Source: Bacteroidales bacterium | GTDB taxonomy: Bacteria; Bacteroidota; Bacteroidia; Bacteroidales; DTU049 | DNA: 38,394 nt | Direction: 5' to 3' | Assembly (NCBI GenBank): GCA_016937255.1 | Contig: JAFGWG010000199.1 | Span: 1-38,394, forward strand | Part shown: positions 1 to 6,031 of the stretch, piece after piece | Layout of the letters: each line of letters begins with the position of its first letter | Numbering within the stretch: the first letter of the stretch is position 1 | Notes under the pieces: model-generated | The model's input: only the letters and a program-made list of their open reading frames with translations | The model's database searches: none | Told to the model about the DNA's origin: nothing | Translations under genes and position numbers: made by a program

Positions 1-694
1 CAAATCACAACTAACGCCATGAATATCCATGCAGCTACTGAGCTGTTGCAAATATCAAGAAATAATAGAACTAAAGCAAATCACAACTGAGTGCAATGAT
101 GTTTACAGACAAATTGCGCTGTTGCAAATATCAAGAAATAATAGAACTAAAGCAAATCACAACCACTTTCGCGCTCTGTGGTTTGATCGGCTGCTGTTGC
201 AAATATCAAGAAATAATAGAACTAAAGCAAATCACAACAACACGGAGCAGACGTTACGGCAGGGGATAAGCTGTTGCAAATATCAAGAAATAATAGAACT
301 AAAGCAAATCACAACTCCGCTTTCGCAGTTCCCCGATGGATTGAAGCTGTTGCAAATATCAAGAAATAATAGAACTAAAGCAAATCACAACAACAACTGA
401 TCATCTGTCATTGATGATACGCTGTTGCAAATATCAAGAAATAATAGAACTAAAGCAAATCACAACTCAAGTGCTTCGAGTATTTCGATGCATTCCGCTG
501 TTGCAAATATCAAGAAATAATAGAACTAAAGCAAATCACAACCTGTTCTTTACTCCTGTTGAAGTCCTGAATGCTGTTGCAAATATCAAGAAATAATAGA
601 ACTAAAGCAAATCACAACCATGGCGAAGATGTTACGGGTGGCGAAATAGCTGTTGCAAATATCAAGAAATAATAGAACTAAAGCAAATCACAAC
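1..694 (-). CRISPR. Type II-C CRISPR array, 9 full repeats plus one truncated, continuing left of the window
   Basis: Nine identical 46-bp repeats lie at 42, 118, 193, 270, 346, 421, 497, 573 and 649. The last 11 bases of another repeat are at 1-11. They are separated by nine unique spacers of 29-31 bp. On the plus strand the repeat starts GCTGTTGCAAAT and ends AAAGCAAATCACAAC. The first 20 bases of the repeat in crRNA sense after the leading G are the exact complement of the anti-repeat of the tracrRNA at 10183-10202, so crRNAs are read from the minus strand and the repeat follows the spacer guide. The repeat length and its GTTGTGATTTGC start are typical of Bacteroidota II-C arrays. No repeat has drifted, which suggests activity until recently. 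No spacer obviously matches other DNA in the window, though this was checked only by eye. Confidence 0.98.
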
Positions 695-702
695 AAGATA
701 GC

Positions 703-1962
703 TCAATGCAGCGGTAATATTATATTTGATTTATTTGGTCGACATAATTTTTCAGGCTTTGTAAGCCAATCGATTGCGTTTATTTTTTTTATTCCATTAT
801 ATGTACCTGTATCGTAGTCCATTGTAATTAAAATCTTTTCATTGTGGTCAGAAATACTGTTAAATGCGGCTAACTCGCGTTCTAAAGTTGTAGCGCTTTG
901 TACAGTTTGTGCAACTTGTATGTATTGCGTAAAACCTTCGTTGTTGCGAACAACAAAATCTACTTCTAAATTATTGGTCTTCCCTATCCACACCTGATTA
1001 TTTCTGCGTTTTAGCTCAAGAAATATTATATTTTCAAGTAAATGACCTGCATCGCTTGCCAATTCTTTGCCAATTAATGCGTTGCGTAAACCTAAATCCA
1101 CCAAATAATATTTTTCCAGCGTTGCCAAATGTTGTTTGCCCTTAATGTCATAGCGATTTACTTTGTAAAATAAATAGGCTTCAACCAAAGTGTCAATGTA
1201 CTTCGACACCGTTTTGTTGTCGATTTTCTTTTTGTTTGTCGTTAAAACTTTGGCAATACTACCTGCAGAAACTCTTGACCCAACAGAATCAATTAAAAAG
1301 TGTACAACTTCTTGATAGGAATCTTCAGAATAAATAGTGTAGCGATTGGAAATATCGTTTTCGTAAATATTTTTAAAAACCATTCGCAGATATTCATTTG
1401 CAAAATGATTTCCTTCTGCTGAAAGTCTTACGGCTTCGGGAAAACCACCTGTACGCAAATATTCAGCAAAAGTACGATCGGGGTTTGTAGTGTTACCTGT
1501 AAACTCTAAGTATTCAGAAAAAGAAAAAGGCAATACATTAATTTCATAAGCTCTGCCTGTGAGCAAAGTTGCCAATTCGCTCGATAATAAAAATGCGTTT
1601 GAACCGGTAATGTACAAATCTATGTTTGGGTGAACGTATAAGCCTTCCAACAATTTTTCAAATTCGGGAACATTTTGCACTTCGTCGATAAACACATAAT
1701 TATTTGAATTTAGCTTAATATTTTTTAATATGTAATGATATATTTCTTTCCAATTTTTTTCTGATAAAAATCGAAATTCGGGCATATCCATATTAATTGC
1801 CAAAATGGAAACCTTGTTGTTTTCATTTCGCAATAATTCCTGAAATTGCGTCATTAAGGTAGATTTTCCACAACGCCTAACGCCTGTGGCAACCTTAATT
1901 AAATTTTTGTCTTTAAGAACACTTAGTGTATCTAAGTATCGTTTACGTTCTATTATTTTCAT
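703..1962 (-). CDS. AAA ATPase with DUF4143 C-terminal domain
   Basis: This is a 419-residue protein of the AAA_14/DUF4143 family. A Walker A (GVRRCGKST, residues 27-35) and Walker B (VFIDE, 90-94) mark the ATPase half. The C-terminal half carries the family signature LEVDFVV, part of a nuclease-like fold of unknown function. Family members are common, often horizontally moved, and poorly understood. The gene is read from the minus strand and its stop codon lies only 8 bp from the last CRISPR repeat (694). Its other side is bounded by a repeat remnant at 2036-2063, so it looks like a cassette inserted at or in the array. The last seven codons fall where the next 30-bp spacer would be. No clear TAnnTTTG box was found upstream, but a perfect 12-bp inverted repeat lies there. 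A role in CRISPR function is not supported. Confidence 0.9.
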   Translation of the reverse strand: MKIIERKRYLDTLSVLKDKNLIKVATGVRRCGKSTLMTQFQELLRNENNKVSILAINMDMPEFRFLSEKNWKEIYHYILKNIKLNSNNYVFIDEVQNVPEFEKLLEGLYVHPNIDLYITGSNAFLLSSELATLLTGRAYEINVLPFSFSEYLEFTGNTTNPDRTFAEYLRTGGFPEAVRLSAEGNHFANEYLRMVFKNIYENDISNRYTIYSEDSYQEVVHFLIDSVGSRVSAGSIAKVLTTNKKKIDNKTVSKYIDTLVEAYLFYKVNRYDIKGKQHLATLEKYYLVDLGLRNALIGKELASDAGHLLENIIFLELKRRNNQVWIGKTNNLEVDFVVRNNEGFTQYIQVAQTVQSATTLERELAAFNSISDHNEKILITMDYDTGTYNGIKKINAIDWLTKPEKLCRPNKSNIILPLH

Positions 1963-1977
1963 TGCGTAAAGATATAC

Positions 1978-2019
1978 AAATTCCTAAAACTATTTAAAAA
2001 TAAAATCTTTTAGGAATTT
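1978..2019. repeat. 12-bp perfect inverted repeat upstream of the DUF4143 ATPase
   Basis: The arms AAATTCCTAAAA (1978-1989) and TTTTAGGAATTT (2008-2019) are perfect complements around an 18-nt AT-rich centre. The element begins 15 bp before the ATPase start codon. It could be an operator, an mRNA hairpin or the edge of the inserted segment; the sequence does not decide between these. Confidence 0.75.
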
Positions 2020-2035
2020 AATGGCACCAACTTCA

Positions 2036-2063
2036 CTGTTGCCATTATCAAGAAATAATAGAA
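2036..2063 (-). repeat. Remnant of a CRISPR repeat outside the array
   Basis: Twenty-eight bases starting CTGTTGCCATTATC match positions 2-29 of the plus-strand repeat with two changes. The remaining 17 bases of the repeat (the anti-repeat pairing half) are missing. It has the same orientation as the array and ends exactly at the stop codon of the FISUMP gene (2064-2066). It shows that the array, or a copy of its terminal repeat, once reached this point before the ATPase segment intervened. Confidence 0.85.
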
Positions 2064-3052
2064 TCAATCTTTAATACAACGAACTGAGAAACCATTATTT
2101 TTTAGTTCTCCATTAGAATCATAAGTCATACTTCCAGAATCATAATGAACGGATCTTTGCCAAACTCGATTAACATCTTTTTCGGTAGAAGACCACCAAT
2201 TAACAGACTGACCGGTAGGGTTAAAAAGACCTGTATTTGCGCTTCGTGAGCCTGATGCCACAGCCGAAAACTCAACCTCGTTAGTAGCATCTGTATTTGG
2301 TATATTCCAATGAGTATAACCTTCTTCCTTCAATTTTCCACCGGCAATATTCACCCCCCTAAGTAATCACTTAGTTCGGTCCATTCAGCATTAGATGGCA
2401 CATGCCAGCCTAACGGACAAAGCTTATCAGAACTAACAGTATACCAATTATACAATACACCATAAGCATTTCCATAGCCTTGAGAATTTTGAGGCCAACA
2501 ATATGCGGCACTAGAAATATTAATCCATGATAAAGAATCTGTAACTAAAGGAATGCTATTATTATCATTAAACTTAGTAGTCTTCAAATTTTCTGCCATC
2601 CAAACCTGATTTCCGATTTTAACAATATCATACGTATTTCCATCAACATCCGTTAGTATAGCCATTGTAGTAAATGACATAGTACTACCATAACCAACCC
2701 CATAAGAATTTCTTGCATAGGCTCTTACATAATATGTTGAATTTGGAGTAAGATTTGTAATAGTTGAAGAAAATGCACCCGCACCGGAACCTTCATCCGT
2801 TTTACTATCGTTAATAGTCGGTGTCTGATTTGTACTCCAACACACACCCTTTGCGAGCACTGTATATCCTCCATCTGAAAGAACCATACCGCCTGAGGAG
2901 GCAGATTCTTGTAAAACATCTGTTACTTCCAAAGTACTTAACACAGGAAGCTTGGATGTATTATCCTCAGATACTTCTTCTTCTTTTTTACAAGAAGATA
3001 ATAACAGTAAAACCACTAAAAACAGTTGCGAAACAAAATTCAATATTCTCAT
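2064..3052 (-). pseudogene. FISUMP-domain lipoprotein, split by a frameshift in a G6 tract
   Basis: Two adjacent frames make one protein. The first (2351-3052, 233 residues) has a lipoprotein signal peptide (LLLLSSC), a fibronectin-III-like domain and the start of a Fibrobacter succinogenes major paralogous (FISUMP) domain, ending ...DYLGG and stop. The second (2064-2354) continues with VNIAGGKLKEEG, which is what the family shows after LGG, and ends with GFSVRCIKD. The break lies in a run of six G (C at 2354-2359 on the plus strand); seven G would restore the frame. It could be a true pseudogene, a phase-variable tract or a sequencing error. The gene occupies the place between cas1 and the array where cas2 is expected. 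Confidence 0.85.
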
Positions 3053-3082
3053 TGCATTAAAGTATTATTTAATGCAAATTTA
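3053..3082 (-). promoter_or_regulatory. Promoter and palindrome of the FISUMP gene
   Basis: TAAATTTG on the minus strand (3075-3082) fits the Bacteroidota -7 box TAnnTTTG. A perfect 9-bp palindrome (TGCATTAAA, 3053-3061, with its complement at 3068-3076) spans the expected start of transcription and touches the start codon at 3052. No clear -33 TTTG was seen. The palindrome may be an operator or may mask translation initiation. Confidence 0.5.
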
Positions 3083-3155
3083 ATTAAAACATTAATAATA
3101 CATTATAATACACTAACATTTTTTTCATCGAATAAGATTGGAATAAGCAAATAGC

Positions 3156-4052
3156 TTAATGAAGAACCGGATATAAAAGTTTCCGATTTTCTCCCAAAAA
3201 ACAACGCATTAACGAAGCAGTTGTTCTTTGGGCTGCCACCATAAGCGGACTTTTCATACCGTCTATTTCCACATCGAGAACCGGCACTTGCAGCAATTTA
3301 GCTTTAAGGTCTTTGGTGAGGTTTTCGGGAAAATCGAATTTGGGCTCTTTGCAAATATTTTGCACCAATTCATCAACAAAAGGTCGATATGGTTCCATAA
3401 TATCATCGGCTAAACAAAAAGCATTGTATTTGTTGCGATGATGTATGCCCATAGCCGGCAACATGCCGCTTGCCACCAAACTTCGGGCAATAACTGCACG
3501 TAAAATAGCATAGCCATAGTTCAGCATATTATTGGGTGGTAATTCGTATCGCCCTCGGGTAAAAACTTCCAAATCATCGAAAAGAATTTTCCAATAATAC
3601 GCAGCCGCCCTTCCCTCAACATTTTGAGGGTCACCACTTTGTACCTGTTTAACTAGATATTGAAGTCTGGCATCTTCCCTACCCAATTTTTGCAACAATG
3701 CAGCCTGATTTCCAATTTTTGCTTGTATTGTTTGTTTCCACAGATTCTTTTTTAGCGGTTCACTAGCATCCAATTGAAAGCGCATATTTTCAGTAAACGT
3801 ATTATTTCCTTGCATTGGCAAAACCAAACCATGAGGAATATGTTTGCTATTGCAGAACAATACCGCAGCATTGTTTTCAATTAGAGCCTCCATAATACCA
3901 TGGCTTACCGAGGTGCGATAATGGTCGATAACAAGAATTCCAATATCTTCAACCGGAACAGTTTTTTCTTCTTCCGGCTTTTTTATCACCATTTGCTGAT
4001 CGCGCAGATGAATATGCGCTTCATTTCCTATATAAATTGTTTTTTTAATCAT
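3156..4052 (-). CDS. cas1: CRISPR adaptation integrase Cas1 (type II)
   Basis: Cas1 integrates new spacers, normally as a complex with Cas2. The protein from M16 of the open frame starts MIKKTIYIGN, the usual Cas1 opening, so I place the start at 4052. The frame extends 15 residues upstream to 4097, but that part is encoded by a REP-like hairpin and is unlikely to be native. Catalytic residues are present: Glu in VEGRAAAYYW (about residue 146) and His and Asp in GIHHRNKYNAFCLADD (about 205 and 217). At about 298 residues it is full length. No cas2 follows: the next gene is the FISUMP lipoprotein. Upstream it abuts the Y1 transposase gene and, having no visible promoter of its own, is probably transcribed with it and the ATPase at 4752. 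Confidence 0.95.
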   Translation of the reverse strand: MIKKTIYIGNEAHIHLRDQQMVIKKPEEEKTVPVEDIGILVIDHYRTSVSHGIMEALIENNAAVLFCNSKHIPHGLVLPMQGNNTFTENMRFQLDASEPLKKNLWKQTIQAKIGNQAALLQKLGREDARLQYLVKQVQSGDPQNVEGRAAAYYWKILFDDLEVFTRGRYELPPNNMLNYGYAILRAVIARSLVASGMLPAMGIHHRNKYNAFCLADDIMEPYRPFVDELVQNICKEPKFDFPENLTKDLKAKLLQVPVLDVEIDGMKSPLMVAAQRTTASLMRCFLGENRKLLYPVLH

Positions 4053-4073
4053 GGCATCGTGCTTTTTGACATT

Positions 4074-4106
4074 ACTCATCCGCTTACTTTGTGTCATCGG
4101 ATGAGT
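4074..4106. repeat. REP-like palindrome at the transposase/cas1 junction
   Basis: ACTCATCCG (4074-4082) and CGGATGAGT (4098-4106) are perfect complements. The inner sequence partly matches the palindrome at 4456-4494, sharing CATCCG, ACTTTG and GTCATCGGATG. It covers the end of the transposase gene and the region just before the true cas1 start, and encodes the spurious MTQSKRMS leader of the longer cas1 frame. REP elements are the known targets of REP-associated tyrosine transposases. Confidence 0.8.
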
Positions 4107-4737
4107 ATGCGAGTATTAAACCCAAGTCTTCCGCAAGATTTTTATTAACAAACGAATTACTCCTATATCCGGCAAAATCGAAAGCCGAGAAAAATTCCCA
4201 ATCAGCTTCATGATAAACCAAGCCTGCTTTTACGAGATTTTGGTGTATGTAATTAAAACAAGTAAGCAAATACTGTTCCTCCCTATTGCTTATTTCGCCA
4301 GAGCTAAACGAAGGAGTAACCTTAGAGCAATTGACAAATTCGGCTTTGGTTTTTGAACGAAAAAGTGATCCCGAAAATCCTTCCTGCTTATTTATTGCCC
4401 GGGTATATGATCGTAGCATAATTGCTATTGAAGAATTTAGCGTTTGCTGCTTAGTCTTACTCATCCGATGACTTTGAGTCATCGGATGTGTAAGATGTAT
4501 TCCGCATTGAGAGAAGCCCTCATCAACTCGCTCTTTAGGTATCTCTACCTCCCTTACCCGTACCATTAAATAAAAATGATTGGGCATTAAACACCATGCT
4601 AAAATATCAGCATAAGGCAAAACATGCCTCTCGATTTTCTTCATAAAAAACACATAATTCTCTGCCTTGAAAAATATGCGCTGACGGTTATTTCCCTGAT
4701 TGTAAATGTGGTAGATATGTTCCGGTTTAAATTTCAT
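4084..4737 (-). CDS. REP-associated tyrosine transposase (Y1/HUH family)
   Basis: This 217-residue protein belongs to the TnpA_REP/RAYT family of single-strand DNA transposases. Family landmarks are YHIYNQGNNRQRIF (9-22), AWCLMPNHFYLMV (47-59), the likely catalytic tyrosine in RSYTRAINK (Y111), GSLFRSKTKAE and YIHQNLVKAGLV. The HUH motif reads His-Phe-Tyr (54-56) instead of His-x-His, which would remove one metal ligand, so activity is doubtful. Residues 82-94 are encoded exactly by a 39-bp palindrome (4456-4494), an in-frame insertion relative to normal family members. The start lies 14 bp after the ATPase gene at 4752, suggesting co-transcription. The 3' end overlaps the extended cas1 frame by 14 bp. 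Confidence 0.9.
   Translation of the reverse strand: MKFKPEHIYHIYNQGNNRQRIFFKAENYVFFMKKIERHVLPYADILAWCLMPNHFYLMVRVREVEIPKERVDEGFSQCGIHLTHPMTQSHRMSKTKQQTLNSSIAIMLRSYTRAINKQEGFSGSLFRSKTKAEFVNCSKVTPSFSSGEISNREEQYLLTCFNYIHQNLVKAGLVYHEADWEFFSAFDFAGYRSNSFVNKNLAEDLGLILAYSSDDTK
4456..4494. repeat. REP-like 39-bp palindrome inside the transposase gene
   Basis: The arms are 18 nt (CTTACTCATCCGATGACT and its complement) with one T-T mismatch and a 3-nt TTG loop. It is 39 bp, exactly 13 codons (residues 82-94 of the transposase), so it keeps the reading frame. A diverged copy lies at 4074-4106 and a possible collapsed core at 5979-5991. Confidence 0.9.
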
Positions 4738-4751
4738 ATTTCTTTCTGCTT

Positions 4752-5885
4752 TTAATAATATGTCTTTTGCAACCAGCGCATTAAAAATACATCGTAAACA
4801 CGGTAAACAGCTTCACTATCTGTACTTTCTTCCAAAATCATTTCCTTTTCAATCAGTGCATCAACCAATCTTTTGATGGTTGAAGAACTACCGATTTTAT
4901 ATTGCAATGAGAATTTTTTTGAATACAAACGACTCAATTTCTCCTCTTTTGCCAATGCTACCAGCAAATCCCATTGCTTAACCGTGAGCAGCTTACGATA
5001 TTGCAGAAATATAGATTCCTGTTCACTCAATATTGCGGCACATTCGTGCTTGACCACATCGAGTGTTATTTTTTTATTAACATATACTCTATTGCAAACA
5101 AACTGCGTGTAATAGGTATATCCATTGGTATAATGGAGTATAAACTCTAAAGCATCATCGTCAATACTGCGTTTTCCTATTTCAAATTTAGAACGAATAA
5201 AAGCTCTATATTTCTCTCTATCAATGCTTTTCAATATTAGAAACTGAGTACTTGCATAAAAAGGGCGTTTTGCATTGGTAAAAATCTCCATTAGTGTATG
5301 GCTTCTGCTGCCGCTAAAAATAAACTGCACATTTTTCAATTGTTGAATTTGGGTGCGCAAAAGTGCTTCTATATTTTTTTCGGGGTATTCGGCAATTTGC
5401 TGAAATTCATCTATGGCAATAATTACCTGCACCGACTGATTATCGATAAATTGCATCAATTTTTGCAATGTATTTTCCTTATCATAATCCGAATGATAAT
5501 TAAACTGAACCTGCGGCACTCCGCTTATATTATCGTAAGTAAAAACGGGTCTAAATCCTTTAAGAAATTTTATAAAACGCTTTCCAATACTTGTTTTTTC
5601 GGTAAATTTCTGCAAAATGGCATCGGAAAACAGACTGATAAAATCGGCTAAATTTCGAGAGGAATAAATATCAACATATACAGAGGCGAAGTTCTTTTTC
5701 TCCTGTAAAAGCTCAAAAAAACGAAATATTAAGCCTGTTTTTCCCAATCTTCGCGGAGAAATTAAGGTAGTATTGGTATTATTTTCAGCATTTCTAAGCA
5801 ATTTTCTAAGCTCATCTTCCCTATCGCAAAAATATTCTTTAGATACGTAATTGCTTATTAAAAAAGGATTTAACAATACTTTCAT
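4752..5885 (-). CDS. AAA ATPase of the archaeal-type ATPase_2 (PF01637-like) family
   Basis: A 377-residue P-loop ATPase. The N-terminus (NPFLISNYVSKEYFCDRE) is typical of this family, followed by Walker A (SPRRLGKT, 43-50), Walker B (IIAIDE, 155-160) and a sensor-like FIFSGSR. The C-terminal part looks like a winged helix (SIDDDALEFILHYTNG onward), also usual for the family. Members are widespread in Bacteroidota and archaea, frequently in mobile or variable regions, with no settled function. It sits between cas9 and cas1 but has its own strong promoter (5909-5939), so it is an independent unit that may drive the transposase and cas1 downstream. Nothing ties it to CRISPR interference. Confidence 0.88.
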   Translation of the reverse strand: MKVLLNPFLISNYVSKEYFCDREDELRKLLRNAENNTNTTLISPRRLGKTGLIFRFFELLQEKKNFASVYVDIYSSRNLADFISLFSDAILQKFTEKTSIGKRFIKFLKGFRPVFTYDNISGVPQVQFNYHSDYDKENTLQKLMQFIDNQSVQVIIAIDEFQQIAEYPEKNIEALLRTQIQQLKNVQFIFSGSRSHTLMEIFTNAKRPFYASTQFLILKSIDREKYRAFIRSKFEIGKRSIDDDALEFILHYTNGYTYYTQFVCNRVYVNKKITLDVVKHECAAILSEQESIFLQYRKLLTVKQWDLLVALAKEEKLSRLYSKKFSLQYKIGSSSTIKRLVDALIEKEMILEESTDSEAVYRVYDVFLMRWLQKTYY

Positions 5886-5908
5886 TGCTCAAAACTTAAA
5901 ATTTTAAA

Positions 5909-5939
5909 CAAAGATACACCTATTTTTCAATTTCGCAAA
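5909..5939 (-). promoter_or_regulatory. Bacteroidota promoter of the ATPase-transposase-cas1 unit
   Basis: On the minus strand TTTG (5936-5939), 19 bp, then TATCTTTG (5909-5916) is a full match to the Bacteroidota consensus. Transcription would start near 5902, giving a short leader before the ATG at 5885. Confidence 0.75.
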
Positions 5940-5958
5940 ATGCGTTTCGCAAAATGTG
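5931..5958. repeat. Tandem pair of 14-bp repeats overlapping the ATPase promoter
   Basis: TTTCGCAAAATGCG (5931-5944) is followed at once by TTTCGCAAAATGTG (5945-5958). The first copy supplies the -33 TTTG of the promoter on the minus strand; the second copy offers an upstream spare. It may be a regulator site or chance slippage. Confidence 0.7.
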
Positions 5959-5978
5959 AAAAATATCTGAGATAAGAT

Positions 5979-5991
5979 CGATGACTCATCG
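5979..5991. repeat. Possible collapsed REP core downstream of cas9
   Basis: CGATGACTCATCG equals the centre of the 4456-4494 palindrome with its inner TTTGAG removed, and it is followed by TAAG as in that element. The match is short, so common origin is only a suggestion. Confidence 0.35.
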
Positions 5992-6031
5992 TAAGAAATT
6001 TTCACTTTACCCATATTTAACAATTCAATAT

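Noticed and set aside
29-596. Two open frames of 123 and 61 residues over the CRISPR array
   Set aside because: They translate the repeat over and over and have no independent coding support; they are artefacts of the repeat.
2821-3060. Plus-strand 79-residue frame considered as a cas2 candidate
   Set aside because: It has no Cas2 motifs and is a shadow of the FISUMP gene.
4053-4097. Longer cas1 start adding 15 residues
   Set aside because: The extra peptide is encoded by the REP-like palindrome, and Cas1 proteins start at the MIKKTIYIGN equivalent.
703-5885. Calling the two ATPases and transposase new CRISPR accessory genes
   Set aside because: They have their own promoters or insertion signs, and belong to families common in variable regions; association alone is not enough.
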